A stretch of DNA of 33,366 nt from Negativicutes bacterium (GCA_026417995.1 JAOACF010000009.1:1-33366), one strand, 5' to 3'; numbered from the stretch's first letter, positions 1 through 8,400 are shown. Numbers and translations: made by a program. Notes: generated by a model from the letters alone, not told the origin.

Positions 1-24
1 TTCAGCAGGATTTCAGCGAAATGG

Positions 25-66
25 CAAATCCCGCTTCCAAGCCTTTCAGCTTGAAAGCGGGATTTG
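25..66. repeat. Long inverted repeat (hairpin)
   Basis: Arms 25-36 and 55-66 are perfectly complementary (CAAATCCCGCTT / AAGCGGGATTTG). Inside them, 38-42 pairs with 49-53, giving about 17 bp with one mismatch and a 6-nt loop. Neither strand shows a clear T tract after the stem, so it is not a classic intrinsic terminator. It lies downstream of the nitroreductase gene and could stabilise or end transcripts. Confidence 0.6.
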
Positions 67-78
67 TCTACGGTCTGT

Positions 79-107
79 CCGCAAGGCACAGGCCTTGCGG
101 AATTTTT
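79..107 (+). terminator. Hairpin with T tract, probable terminator (plus orientation)
   Basis: A 9-bp perfect stem (79-87 with 92-100, CCGCAAGGC / GCCTTGCGG) and a 4-nt loop are followed on the plus strand by AATTTTT. In that orientation it would end a plus-strand transcript entering from left of the window. It also directly follows the stop codon of the minus-strand nitroreductase gene and could serve both sides, although the T tract favours plus. Confidence 0.5.
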
Positions 108-679
108 CAGTTCAAGATAATATCATCCAGCTTGCGTTTGGGAACATGATGCACCTGGTTTTCATCGCGCCAGTACTTAATGTCGCCGTCCGGACCGATT
201 TCGTCAATCACGACCGTTTCTTTCGGCTTGCCCAGGGCAATCGCCAGCAAAATTTCCTGCGTTTCCGGAATACCCAGCGCCTCGCGTAATTTATCCTTAT
301 AAATATTGGCAAACATGCAGCCGCCAAGCCCCATTTGGGCAGCGCCCAGCATAATCGTCTGGACAGCAATGCCGTGGTCAATGCCGGCCGCCATTTTATA
401 ATTTTCATCCTGAACAATGACAATATAGGCGGCAGGCCGCTCTCCCGCCTCAGGCCCGGGCCAGTCTTTCAAATACATTGCCCAGAGCAGCGTCGGAAAA
501 ATTTTGTCATTTAGTTCTTTGTCACAGGCGACGTAGTATTTCAGCGCCTGCCGGTTAGAACCCGAAGGGGCCAGCCGTGCATAATTGACTAATTGGCGCA
601 GCGTCTCCCGGCTGATAGGCTCGTTTTCATAAAAACGCCGGTAACTGCGGCTGGTTGTTACCAACTGCAAAAAGTCCAT
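107..679 (-). CDS. Nitroreductase family protein (FMN-dependent)
   Basis: The product is 190 residues, normal for compact nitroreductase-family flavoproteins that use NAD(P)H and FMN in the cytoplasm. Recognisable elements are the N-terminal RSYRRF phosphate-contact motif, LAPSGSNRQ, and the GAAQMGLGG segment typical of the FMN fold. I chose the ATG at 679 because AAAGGAG lies 8 nt upstream; the frame stays open to 751 but that extension looks non-native. It is the last gene of a minus-strand run behind a thiolase and a CoA-transferase and is probably co-transcribed. The substrate cannot be read from sequence; an enoate, a nitro compound or an iodotyrosine-like substrate are all possible within the family. 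Confidence 0.8.
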   Translation of the reverse strand: MDFLQLVTTSRSYRRFYENEPISRETLRQLVNYARLAPSGSNRQALKYYVACDKELNDKIFPTLLWAMYLKDWPGPEAGERPAAYIVIVQDENYKMAAGIDHGIAVQTIMLGAAQMGLGGCMFANIYKDKLREALGIPETQEILLAIALGKPKETVVIDEIGPDGDIKYWRDENQVHHVPKRKLDDIILN

Positions 680-754
680 GCTCCCCACTCCTTTAAACTT
701 CCGTATCGGAGTGATTTTCGCCGTCCGCATGGCAGGTTCCTGCCGGGGCAATCG

Positions 755-1954
755 CTAGTTTGCCGTAGCTAAGTTCTCGAAGATTACTGCCGTCCCCTGG
801 CCGCCGGCGATGCAAAGCGTCGCCAGTCCATATCTTACGCCTTGCCGCAGCATTTCATAAAGCAGCGTTACCGCAATGCGGGCGCCGGTCGCACCGATCG
901 GATGCCCGAGAGCTATTGCCCCGCCATTGACATTTATTTTCGCCAGTTCAGCGCCAAGCTCTTTAATTACCGCCAAACTCTGCGCGGCAAACGCTTCATT
1001 AAGTTCAATCAGACCAATGTCGGTAAGCGAAAGTCCTGCGAGAGCCAATGCCTTGCGTGTGGCAGGCACCGGTCCGATTCCCATGATTTCAGGTGAAACA
1101 CCCGCGCTGGCATAAGAAACAACTCTGGCAAGCGGGCGAATTCCCATCGCTATCGCCCTTTCCCGTGACAGCATCACCATCGCCGCCGCGCCGTCATTGC
1201 GACCGGAAGAATTGCCGGCGGTAACCGTTCCATCCTTTTTAAATATCGGCCTGAGTTTCGCCAGTTCAGCTACAGAAGTTTGCCGGGGAAATTCATCAAT
1301 AGTGAAAACACGCGTGTTTTTTCCTTCTGTTATCTCAACAGGCAGGATCTCCGCTTCAAATTTGCCCTGAGCAATGGCGGCCAACGCCTTCGCCTGACTT
1401 AAACAGGCAAACTCATCCTGCTCCTGTCGCGATATTTGATATTTTTCCGCCAGGTTTTCAGCGGTCATACCCATTGTCAACCGGCCATATACTTCGACCG
1501 GCTGCGACTTGGGCTGGCTTTCAGTGTTGGAATCCAGAAGCTCGCCGTTGCCGGAACCATAACCAAAACGTGCACTGCGCAGGTAATACGGCGCGGTACT
1601 CATGCTCTCAGCGCCGCCGCATATCACTGCGCCGGCATCGCCCAAACGGATTGCCTGCGCGGCCGAAATTACGGCCTGCAAGCCGGAGCCGCATTGTCGA
1701 TGCACGGTATAAGCAGGTATTTCAACCGGCAAGTCGGCATACAGCGCAGCGACCCGCGCAAGATTAGGAGTATCGCTCGACTGTTTAGCGTGTCCGAAAA
1801 TGACTTCGTTAATTGCGCCTGGTTCAAGCTTTGCCCGCTTCAGCGCTTCCCCGATGACGGTGGCGGCAAGATGCTCGACAAGCACTTCCCTCATGGCTCC
1901 TCCCAGTTTGCCGATGGGCGTTCTGACAGCCGAGACAATAACTGCCTCATGCAT
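755..1954 (-). CDS. Acetyl-CoA C-acetyltransferase (thiolase)
   Basis: The 399-residue product is full length for a biosynthetic or degradative thiolase II, which interconverts two acetyl-CoA and acetoacetyl-CoA. The nucleophilic cysteine sits in RQCGSG (Cys88), the NEAFAAQ motif is present, the catalytic histidine is in GHPIGATG (His351), and the second cysteine is in CIAGGQG (Cys381). The start is the ATG two bases from the CoA-transferase B stop; its ribosome site is weak, which suggests translational coupling. With the upstream CoA-transferase it would activate and cleave acetoacetate or a similar 3-oxoacid to acetyl-CoA. Confidence 0.93.
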   Translation of the reverse strand: MHEAVIVSAVRTPIGKLGGAMREVLVEHLAATVIGEALKRAKLEPGAINEVIFGHAKQSSDTPNLARVAALYADLPVEIPAYTVHRQCGSGLQAVISAAQAIRLGDAGAVICGGAESMSTAPYYLRSARFGYGSGNGELLDSNTESQPKSQPVEVYGRLTMGMTAENLAEKYQISRQEQDEFACLSQAKALAAIAQGKFEAEILPVEITEGKNTRVFTIDEFPRQTSVAELAKLRPIFKKDGTVTAGNSSGRNDGAAAMVMLSRERAIAMGIRPLARVVSYASAGVSPEIMGIGPVPATRKALALAGLSLTDIGLIELNEAFAAQSLAVIKELGAELAKINVNGGAIALGHPIGATGARIAVTLLYEMLRQGVRYGLATLCIAGGQGTAVIFENLATAN

Positions 1955-1956
1955 AT

Positions 1957-2622
1957 TTACACCACTCTCACTTTCAATTCCGGGCTGATTTCATAGCGGG
2001 CTGTGGTAACTGACCGTAAATCAGCCAGGGAAAAGTCGGAAGTAATTTCCTCAAGGATGAGACGGCCTCCATGGAAACGAAAAACCGCGTATTCGGTGAT
2101 AATCATGTCGACAGCTTGTTTAGCCGTAAGCGGCAGGGTACAAGTAGGAACTATTTTGGCTTCCCCTTCCCTGGTGGTATGCTGAGTGGCAATAATGACC
2201 TTAGGCGCGCCGACGACTAAATCCATGGCACCGCCAACGCCAAGCACGTCTTTGCCCGGAACAAGCCAGTTTGCCAAATCACCCGTCTCACTTACCTGCA
2301 AACCGCCAATGATAGTGCAGTCGATATGCCCGCCGCGTATTTGCCCGAAAGACTGTGCGCTATCAAAAAAAGACGCGCCTGGCACAATTGTCACATGCTT
2401 TCTGCCGGCATTAATAAGATCTTTATCTTCCTCGCCTGCCTTAGGATACGGACCGACGCCTAAAATGCCATTTTCGCTTTGCAGATACACTTTTTTACCG
2501 GCAACATAATTGGCAACCAGCGTAGGAATCCCCACCCCCAGATTAACCACCATGCCATCGGCCAGCTCTTCCGCCGCACGTTTGGCAATCCTCTCTTTGC
2601 GTTCCTCGTCAGTCAGCATCAT
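1957..2622 (-). CDS. 3-oxoacid (acetoacetate-type) CoA-transferase, subunit B
   Basis: The product is 221 residues, the usual size of the AtoA/ScoB beta subunit of class I CoA-transferases. The catalytic glutamate is visible in QSENGILG (Glu50), and the NLGVGIPT loop precedes it. It moves CoA between an acyl-CoA and a short 3-oxoacid or fatty acid. Two adjacent ATG codons (2622 and 2619) follow AAGGGGGAG, so either could be the start. The 5' end overlaps subunit A by about 14 nt. Whether the true substrate is acetoacetate, butyrate or another acid is not decidable here. Confidence 0.92.
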   Translation of the reverse strand: MMLTDEERKERIAKRAAEELADGMVVNLGVGIPTLVANYVAGKKVYLQSENGILGVGPYPKAGEEDKDLINAGRKHVTIVPGASFFDSAQSFGQIRGGHIDCTIIGGLQVSETGDLANWLVPGKDVLGVGGAMDLVVGAPKVIIATQHTTREGEAKIVPTCTLPLTAKQAVDMIITEYAVFRFHGGRLILEEITSDFSLADLRSVTTARYEISPELKVRVV

Positions 2623-3274
2623 TGCTCCCCCTTTTCACAAGAATATCAACATAGAGGAACGGCGTAATAATTTCTTCGGGCGAAAGTTCTCCGGCTTCGA
2701 CAATCTCGTCAACCTCGGCAATGCAGCACTTTGCAGCCGTAGCCATAATAGGATTGAAATTGCGTCCTGACTTGCTATATACCAAGTTGCCCAAGGTATC
2801 CGCCACTTTGGCGCGGATAAGGGCATAGTCGGCGTGGAGCGGCGGCTGAAGTATGTATTCCCGCCCTTGAAAATGAATGACGTCTCTGCCTTTAGCCAGT
2901 TCGGTTCCCACGCCGACCGGCGTCAAAAACCCTCCCAGGCCGGCGCCGGCAGCGCGAATCGCCTCGGCGAAGTTTCCCTGCGGGATAAGTTCGATTTCAA
3001 GTTTACCTTCGCGATAATATTTCGCTGCATCCGGATTGGGTGTGAAAAAAGAACCTATGGCCTTTTTAATCTTGTTCTGGAGTAATAGCACGCCCAGCCC
3101 TTCATTGTGGCTACCCAAATCATTGCAAATTACAGTCAGATTATCCGCCGGGTGTTCCGCGAGCGCCGCAATCAAGGTTTCCGGGCTCCCGACGCGGCCA
3201 AATCCGCCGAACATTATGCGCGAGCCTGACGCAATTCCGGCGATTGCCTCGGCTGCCGACTTGATCGCTGCCAT
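2609..3274 (-). CDS. 3-oxoacid (acetoacetate-type) CoA-transferase, subunit A
   Basis: The product is 221 residues and matches the AtoD/ScoA alpha subunit: the N-terminal GSRIMFGGFGRVGSPETL glycine-rich CoA-binding segment and the central FLTPVGVGTELAKG are characteristic. AAAGGAGG lies 8 nt before the ATG. It is the first gene of a four-gene run (subunit A, subunit B, thiolase, nitroreductase). The pucR gene lies 113 nt upstream on the same strand but is separated by a terminator, so this run probably has its own promoter, which I could not identify firmly. Confidence 0.92.
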   Translation of the reverse strand: MAAIKSAAEAIAGIASGSRIMFGGFGRVGSPETLIAALAEHPADNLTVICNDLGSHNEGLGVLLLQNKIKKAIGSFFTPNPDAAKYYREGKLEIELIPQGNFAEAIRAAGAGLGGFLTPVGVGTELAKGRDVIHFQGREYILQPPLHADYALIRAKVADTLGNLVYSKSGRNFNPIMATAAKCCIAEVDEIVEAGELSPEEIITPFLYVDILVKRGSNDAD

Positions 3275-3334
3275 CCTTTAGGCCTCCTTTACAGTCATGT
3301 CTGTTCATTCATATGCATAAATTTCTCGACAAAA

Positions 3335-3359
3335 GAAAAAAGCCTTCGTAGAAGACTTT
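3335..3359 (-). terminator. Intrinsic terminator after pucR
   Basis: On the minus strand an 8-bp stem with one G-U pair (AAGTCTTC / GAAGGCTT, 3-nt loop) is followed by a run of T. It lies 29 nt after the regulator stop codon and before the CoA-transferase genes. Confidence 0.75.
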
Positions 3360-3387
3360 AGAAAGCAGTTGCTCTTTTTGTATTTTT

Positions 3388-4959
3388 CTACAATCGTTGC
3401 CGGAAACAATGCATAAGATAGGCTGTAGTTATCACATATCTCCCGGCGGCAGTGAAAAAATCGTAGCCTGTAAGGCTATGAACCTTATCAATGCGATACC
3501 GAATCGTGTTGACATGAACGTGCAGCGCACGGGCTGCTTGCTCCAGGTCATCTGCAAACATAAGCGCATCAATAGTCGCCAGCAAGCGGGTATTATAGCG
3601 GGCATCCTGCTCAGCGAGCGGCGCAATAACCCGGGATATCAAATATTCCTCTTCGGGCGTACCCGTCGCCCTAAGCAGTGTCAGCCGCGCAAGATAATCG
3701 CCATAATACAGTATGCCGCTGTTATAAAATGCCGCTCCGGCTTGCAGCGTGCGTTTGGCCAAATGATAACTAAATTGGATTTCATTCGCGCTCATGACTG
3801 CGGGTCCAATGGCAATCACCACGCCGCAATCAGGTTTCGCCATGTGTTCGGCCAATCCACGTAACCAGCGCGGCAGCTGCGTTTCATCCGGCTGCTGGCT
3901 GGCAGCTATGATTACCGCCTCATCAGGTCTTAGAATCGCCAGCGCTTCGCCCGCTAAACTGCGGATTTGGCCGGCAATACCGGTTAACCCGGCAGAGGCG
4001 CCGGTATTTTGCTTGTGCCGACCGTCTGCTTCCCGGACCACAATCGCCCGGTAGCGGGCCTGCGGTCTGAGGCCGTGAAGCGCCAAACGCTCTTTAAGCT
4101 CTTCTTCACTCAAATTATTTTTAAACAGTATATGATCAAGCAATGCGGTCAATATTTTTTGTTCAGCTTCTAACTGATCAATTAGTTTGAGGGTTAAGAA
4201 AGTGGCAAGCTGATTAGCCATAAGTGTAAACTTTTCGCTAAGCGGCTCTCGAACACAAATGATCAGATATCCTAAAGGCTGCCCGCGCATCACGCAGGGA
4301 AAAACATGAAATCCTTTTAGCGCGGTGTAATGTATAATTCCGCCGTTTGATCGGCTGTATTCCTCGACCGCCGCCATGATGACTTCGGGGCTTAACCTGG
4401 CTGACGGCAGATAGCTGCCGAGTAATTTGCCATCTGCCCGGAAACAAAGGAGACTGCTACGCATCCGGCGGCCCAACCCCTGCAGAAACTGATCGAAATC
4501 GCCGCTCACCAGCGCAGTCTTGACTAGCTCCTTATAATGCCGGTCTACCTCAAGCAGCAGATTAGTTTGGTAATTATTGAGCTCGGCCGAGATTGCCTGA
4601 ATGATTTCCCGAAATTTTGTCTCCCTGGTAATCTCAAATAACGGCACTTGAAATTGATCGGCTATTTCGATTATATCGTCGGGAACTGTGGCAAAAAAGC
4701 GGTTTGTCTTGATCCCGATGCCGGCCACGCCCCGTTTTGCCAGTTCCGTAAAGGCGGGCCCCCTGAGTTCGGGGTAGTCTTTAAAAGCATAAAGCGTAGA
4801 CAAAACAAATTCGCCGCCGGATACCCACTCATAAAAGTCCGGCGCTTCGGCAATCGTTACATAGCCCACCGTGTTGCCCAAACCACCCTTGCCGGCAATA
4901 AGATTCATGCTTTGCGCAACGCTTTCGAGTTCCATGATGCGTTTAATTGTTACCGCCAT
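3388..4959 (-). CDS. PucR-family transcriptional regulator
   Basis: The 523-residue product has an N-terminal PucR sensory domain (about 1-125, with GGEFVLSTLYAF and the following RGVAGIGIKT), a poorly conserved middle, and a C-terminal PucR-type helix-turn-helix in the last 60 residues (AARALHVHVNTIRYRIDKV). PucR proteins are usually activators of purine, amine or amino-acid catabolic genes, responding to a pathway metabolite. The gene sits between a CoA-transferase/thiolase run and a divergent aminotransferase/aldehyde dehydrogenase pair, which are its likely targets. A GTG at 4962 precedes the ATG at 4959; I prefer ATG. Confidence 0.88.
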   Translation of the reverse strand: MAVTIKRIMELESVAQSMNLIAGKGGLGNTVGYVTIAEAPDFYEWVSGGEFVLSTLYAFKDYPELRGPAFTELAKRGVAGIGIKTNRFFATVPDDIIEIADQFQVPLFEITRETKFREIIQAISAELNNYQTNLLLEVDRHYKELVKTALVSGDFDQFLQGLGRRMRSSLLCFRADGKLLGSYLPSARLSPEVIMAAVEEYSRSNGGIIHYTALKGFHVFPCVMRGQPLGYLIICVREPLSEKFTLMANQLATFLTLKLIDQLEAEQKILTALLDHILFKNNLSEEELKERLALHGLRPQARYRAIVVREADGRHKQNTGASAGLTGIAGQIRSLAGEALAILRPDEAVIIAASQQPDETQLPRWLRGLAEHMAKPDCGVVIAIGPAVMSANEIQFSYHLAKRTLQAGAAFYNSGILYYGDYLARLTLLRATGTPEEEYLISRVIAPLAEQDARYNTRLLATIDALMFADDLEQAARALHVHVNTIRYRIDKVHSLTGYDFFTAAGRYVITTAYLMHCFRQRL

Positions 4960-5043
4960 CACCTACTCACCTGCTCTTAAGTTTTCCATACTTTGCTAGA
5001 TTCGCCGGCGCTGCCGGAATTCCTGTACGGGTCCGAAAATGGC

Positions 5044-5067
5044 AAAGACGGCCTTGCAGCCGCCTTT
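5044..5067 (-). terminator. Hairpin at the end of the 33-residue ORF, possible terminator or attenuator
   Basis: On the minus strand AAAGGCGGC pairs with GCCGTCTTT across a 6-nt loop (9 bp, one G-U). The stem starts inside the TAA of the small ORF and is followed by the loosely T-rich TTTGCCATTTT. It could end or attenuate transcription before pucR. The T tract is interrupted, so strength is uncertain. Confidence 0.45.
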
Positions 5068-5167
5068 ACCGTATAAAATCTCCAAAAGTATACCTTAAAA
5101 TGAGTATGCCGAGTATAGCCAATAAAGCCCATAACCACGCCGGCGCTTGTTTTTTATCCTTTGCCAT
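5066..5167 (-). CDS. Small single-span membrane peptide (33 residues)
   Basis: ATG at 5167 to TAA at 5066 encodes 33 residues: a charged start (MAKDKKQAPA), one hydrophobic stretch of about 15 residues (WLWALLAILGILIL), then a short basic or aromatic tail ending FGDFIR. GGAG lies 9 nt before the ATG, and a hairpin starts at the stop codon. It is on the same strand as and upstream of pucR. The layout of a ribosome site, positive-inside N terminus, transmembrane helix and hairpin looks like a real small membrane protein, but I do not recognise the family and have no evidence of expression. Confidence 0.5.
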   Translation of the reverse strand: MAKDKKQAPAWLWALLAILGILILRYTFGDFIR

Positions 5168-5183
5168 AAATCACAACTCCATA

Positions 5184-5219
5184 CTATGTTCTGCAGTATA
5201 TTAGCCGCTTCAGCGGCAT
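5184..5219 (-). CDS. Possible 11-residue leader peptide
   Basis: A very strong ribosome site (GGAGGAGG) stands just before an ATG opening an 11-codon frame (MPLKRLIYCRT) that stops 16 nt before the ATG of the 33-residue ORF. A 5-bp stem (5204-5208 with 5213-5217) lies at its start. This could be a leader peptide that couples or regulates translation of the small membrane ORF or of pucR. A purine-rich stretch alone could arise by chance, so confidence is low. Confidence 0.3.
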   Translation of the reverse strand: MPLKRLIYCRT

Positions 5220-5268
5220 AATCCTCCTCCCGCTATGCTAATTTTAAGTTTGCCTTCTAATTCAAAGT

Positions 5269-5294
5269 TACAAAATCTAAATCGCCATTTTGTA
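5269..5294. promoter_or_regulatory. Inverted repeat, candidate PucR operator
   Basis: TACAAAAT (5269-5276) and ATTTTGTA (5287-5294) form a perfect 8-bp inverted repeat with a 10-nt spacer. The half-sites are one helical turn or slightly more apart, as for a dimeric regulator. It lies in the divergent region between pucR and the aminotransferase gene, 71 nt before that start codon. The rest of 5220-5364 shows no recognisable promoter apart from AT-rich stretches. Confidence 0.4.
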
Positions 5295-5364
5295 GAATTC
5301 ACCAAAGGAAGTTAGTTTATCCAACCCGTATACATTAGGTGAGAAGCTGCCGGGAGGGATCTTC

Positions 5365-6690
5365 ATGGATGATCATGTGTTCTACCCCATGCTCCGGAAA
5401 CGATATCCGGTAATTGTAAAAGCCAAAGGCTTATATCTTTGGGATGCGGACGGCAAGCGCTACATTGACGCTTGCTGCGGCGCCCTTGTCAGCAATATCG
5501 GCCACGGCGTAGAAGAAGTCAACGAGGCAATTATTAAGCAGCTTAGGGAAGTAGCCTTCACTCACCGCTTCAAGTTTACCAATCGCCCGGTTCAGGAATT
5601 GGCGACATTGATTGCCGACTTGTCGCCTGGCGATATTAACTGGGTCACCTTCATGTCCGGAGGATCGGAAGCTACCGAAACCGCAATGAAGATGGCCCGC
5701 GAGTATTATATTGAAAAAGGGAAGCCCTCTAAGTATAAGATCATCGCACGCTGGCAGAGTTACCACGGCAATACCCTCGGCGCGCTTTCAATGAGCGGGC
5801 ATATCGGGCGCCGGCGCCGCTACGCGCCCCTTCTGGCCGATTTTCCGCATGTACCGCCAGCCTACTGTTACCGTTGTTCCTGGGGGAAAAAACCGGACAC
5901 CTGCTCTCTGGAATGCGCTGCTGAGGTAGAAGCAGCTATTCTGCGCGAAGGCCCGGATAATGTCGCCGCCTTTATTCTGGAACCGGTTGTCGGTTCCTCC
6001 ATCGGCGCAGCCGTTCCCAAAGACGGCTACTTGCAGACAGTACGGACTATTTGCGACAAATATGACATTCTGCTGATCGCCGACGAAGTTATGACCGGAT
6101 TAGGGCGAACCGGCGCGGCTTTTGCCGTCGATCACTGGCAAACCCTACCGGATATGCTCTGCATGGCCAAAGGGATAAGCGGCGGCTACGCTCCGCTGGG
6201 AGCGGTCGCTGTGCGCGATCATATCCGCGAGGCGTTTAGCAATGGGTCAGGACGCTTTGCGCATGGCTTTACCTTTGGCGGCAACCCGATTGCAGCAGCC
6301 GCCGGAAAGGCGGTTATCAGTTTTGTGCTAGATCACGGCCTGATTGAGCGCTCGCGCGCAACAGGCGCTTATTTGCTGGAAGAACTGCGGCGCTTGGCTG
6401 CTAAGCACGAATACATTGGCGATGTCCGCGGCTTAGGACTTATGACGGCTGTGGAGTTTGTGCAAGACAAAATCTCCGGAAAACCCTTTGCTGCGTCGCA
6501 AGGCTTGACGGATAAAGTTGTCGGCAAAGCTTTGGATCGGGGCCTGATGCTTTACGGCGCCGGGGCCTGCGCCGATGGCGTCAGTGGCGATGCTGTTATG
6601 ATTGCGCCCCCGCTCACCGTGAGTGAAGCGGAAATTAATGAAATCTTGAGTGTTTTTGAGGACACGCTGGAAGAAGTTTTCGGGAGGTGA
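5365..6690 (+). CDS. Class III PLP-dependent aminotransferase
   Basis: The 441-residue product is full length for class III (omega) aminotransferases, which act on terminal amines such as 4-aminobutyrate, beta-alanine, ornithine or taurine. PLP contacts are visible: the GGSEATETA loop (99-107), Asp240-Glu241 in IADEVMTGLGRTG, and the Schiff-base lysine Lys269 in AKGISGGY. A cysteine set (Cys168, 171, 180, 184; CYRC...CSLEC) is common in one subgroup of this family. GGGAGGG lies upstream of the ATG. It is followed after 54 nt by an aldehyde dehydrogenase, suggesting deamination of an omega-amine to a semialdehyde that is then oxidised. The exact amine is unknown. Confidence 0.88.
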   Translation: MDDHVFYPMLRKRYPVIVKAKGLYLWDADGKRYIDACCGALVSNIGHGVEEVNEAIIKQLREVAFTHRFKFTNRPVQELATLIADLSPGDINWVTFMSGGSEATETAMKMAREYYIEKGKPSKYKIIARWQSYHGNTLGALSMSGHIGRRRRYAPLLADFPHVPPAYCYRCSWGKKPDTCSLECAAEVEAAILREGPDNVAAFILEPVVGSSIGAAVPKDGYLQTVRTICDKYDILLIADEVMTGLGRTGAAFAVDHWQTLPDMLCMAKGISGGYAPLGAVAVRDHIREAFSNGSGRFAHGFTFGGNPIAAAAGKAVISFVLDHGLIERSRATGAYLLEELRRLAAKHEYIGDVRGLGLMTAVEFVQDKISGKPFAASQGLTDKVVGKALDRGLMLYGAGACADGVSGDAVMIAPPLTVSEAEINEILSVFEDTLEEVFGR

Positions 6691-6744
6691 AATGCAGCCG
6701 GATAATAACCCTCATTCCCTAAAATTATTATGTGAGGTGTTAGC

Positions 6745-8328
6745 ATGAGTAGTATTGCAGGAAAGCCCAAGGTAAAAGTAACCTACACCACACTTGCCGT
6801 AGCTAACGATGATGTCCATAAAGCCTACGAAGAAGCAGTAGCCGCCCTAAAGGCCAATCTCAAAGCCGACTATCCCAACTACATCTATGATCGCCCGGTC
6901 TACGCCCAGGAAAAAGCCGGAACACCGTCGCCTGTTGATACCCGTTTGGTATTGGCTTATTTCCCGCAACAGCCTGCCTCTATTGTTGATGAAGCGGTCG
7001 CAGCCGCTGCCAAGGCATATCCCGGCTGGAAAGCTACCCCATGGCGTGAGCGCGTGGCGCTGCTGCGCCGGGCAGCCGGTCTTATGGAAGAGCGTCTGTT
7101 TGATATCGCGGCCGTTCTGTCGCTGGAAGTCGGCAAAAACCGCCTGGAAGCAATCGGTGAAGTCCAGGAAGTTGCTGATTTGGTTTACTATTCCTGCGAC
7201 CAAATGGAACTGAACAATGGCTACATAAAAGACCTCACGAATGAATCGCCCAAACATCACAACCGCAGCGTACTAAAACCGTTCGGCGTCTGGGCTGTCA
7301 TTTCCCCCTTCAACTATCCCAGCGCCCTGACCGGCGGTCCTGCCGGCGCAGCGCTGGTCACGGGGAATACCGTTGTAATCAAGCCGGCTACCGCCACGCC
7401 GCTCAGCGCATGGTTGACCGCCAAATGTTTTATTGACGCCGGACTCCCGGCCGGTACGGTTAACTTTATCACCGGCAGCGGCAGTACTGTCGGCGAGGCG
7501 TTAATCAATCACCCCAATGTTGCGGGATGTACATTTACCGGCAGTTCGGAAATCGGCATGAAACTTGTCCGCGTATTTGCCGGCGGCAAATGGCCACGCC
7601 CCTGCGTTGTGGAGATGGGCGGCAAAAACCCGACGATTGTTACCGCCACCGCGGACATGAAACGGGCTGTTGCCGGCTGCACCCGTTCCTTTGTCGGGCT
7701 GGGCGGTCAAAAATGCTCGGCAGGCTCCCGGGTGTTTGTCCATCGCTCCCGCTTCGATGAACTGATCGCCGGCATGAAAGACTACGCTGAAAAACTGGTA
7801 ATTGGCGATCCTACATTGCGCGAAACCTTCTGTGGCCCCGTTATCAACAAGGCTGCCGTTGAGCGTTATAAAGAAGCAATCGCTCTTGCGCAAAAAGACG
7901 GGCAGATTATTATGGGCGGTAAAGTTCTTACCGGCGGCATCTATGATCATGGCTACTACCTGGCCCCGACCATTGTGACAGGACTGCCTGTCGACCACTA
8001 TCTATCGCAGGAAGAGCTGTTCCTCCCCTTTGTAACCGTCTATCCATTTGATAAGCTGGAAGACGCTATCAAATGGGCGAACGGCGTGGAACATGGATTG
8101 ACCGCAGGCATCTTCGCCGGTACGCGGGAAGAAATCGACACAATCCTGCAGGATCTCGAAGCCGGCGTTGTATATGTTAACAAGGAATCCGGGGCGACTA
8201 CCGGAGCTTGGCCGGGCTATCAGGCTTTCGGCGGCTGGAAGAAATCCACTTCCACCAATAAAGGCGCCGGCCATATCTACTACCTAACGGCCTACTTGCG
8301 TGAACAGTCGCAAACGGTTATTGACTAA
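6745..8328 (+). CDS. Aldehyde dehydrogenase, glutamate-semialdehyde (P5C) dehydrogenase-like
   Basis: The 527-residue product contains the aldehyde dehydrogenase fold: Asn190 in SPFNYPSA, Glu290 in VVEMGGKNP, and the catalytic cysteine Cys324 in GGQKCSAGSR. The length and the C-terminal QAFGGWKKSTSTNKGAG segment resemble L-glutamate gamma-semialdehyde (1-pyrroline-5-carboxylate) dehydrogenases more than shorter succinate-semialdehyde enzymes. With the upstream aminotransferase it would convert an omega-amino acid to a dicarboxylate; ornithine to glutamate is one option. The substrate assignment is inference. A hairpin terminator follows 22 nt after the stop. Confidence 0.85.
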   Translation: MSSIAGKPKVKVTYTTLAVANDDVHKAYEEAVAALKANLKADYPNYIYDRPVYAQEKAGTPSPVDTRLVLAYFPQQPASIVDEAVAAAAKAYPGWKATPWRERVALLRRAAGLMEERLFDIAAVLSLEVGKNRLEAIGEVQEVADLVYYSCDQMELNNGYIKDLTNESPKHHNRSVLKPFGVWAVISPFNYPSALTGGPAGAALVTGNTVVIKPATATPLSAWLTAKCFIDAGLPAGTVNFITGSGSTVGEALINHPNVAGCTFTGSSEIGMKLVRVFAGGKWPRPCVVEMGGKNPTIVTATADMKRAVAGCTRSFVGLGGQKCSAGSRVFVHRSRFDELIAGMKDYAEKLVIGDPTLRETFCGPVINKAAVERYKEAIALAQKDGQIIMGGKVLTGGIYDHGYYLAPTIVTGLPVDHYLSQEELFLPFVTVYPFDKLEDAIKWANGVEHGLTAGIFAGTREEIDTILQDLEAGVVYVNKESGATTGAWPGYQAFGGWKKSTSTNKGAGHIYYLTAYLREQSQTVID

Positions 8329-8350
8329 CATGCTCTCACGCACTTTCTCC

Positions 8351-8380
8351 AAGCTCCTGACTTCAGGAGCTTATTTTTTA
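8351..8380 (+). terminator. Intrinsic terminator between the aldehyde dehydrogenase and LysR genes
   Basis: AAGCTCCTGA and TCAGGAGCTT are perfectly complementary and nearly abut, giving an 8-9 bp stem with a tight loop, followed by ATTTTTTA on the plus strand. It ends the aminotransferase/aldehyde dehydrogenase transcript and faces the convergent LysR gene. Confidence 0.8.
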
Positions 8381-8400
8381 CCTTTATAGAGCAGGAATTA

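Noticed and set aside
1436-1996. 186-residue plus-strand frame opposite the thiolase gene
   Set aside because: It is the antisense of a well-supported thiolase and has no recognisable motif or ribosome site.
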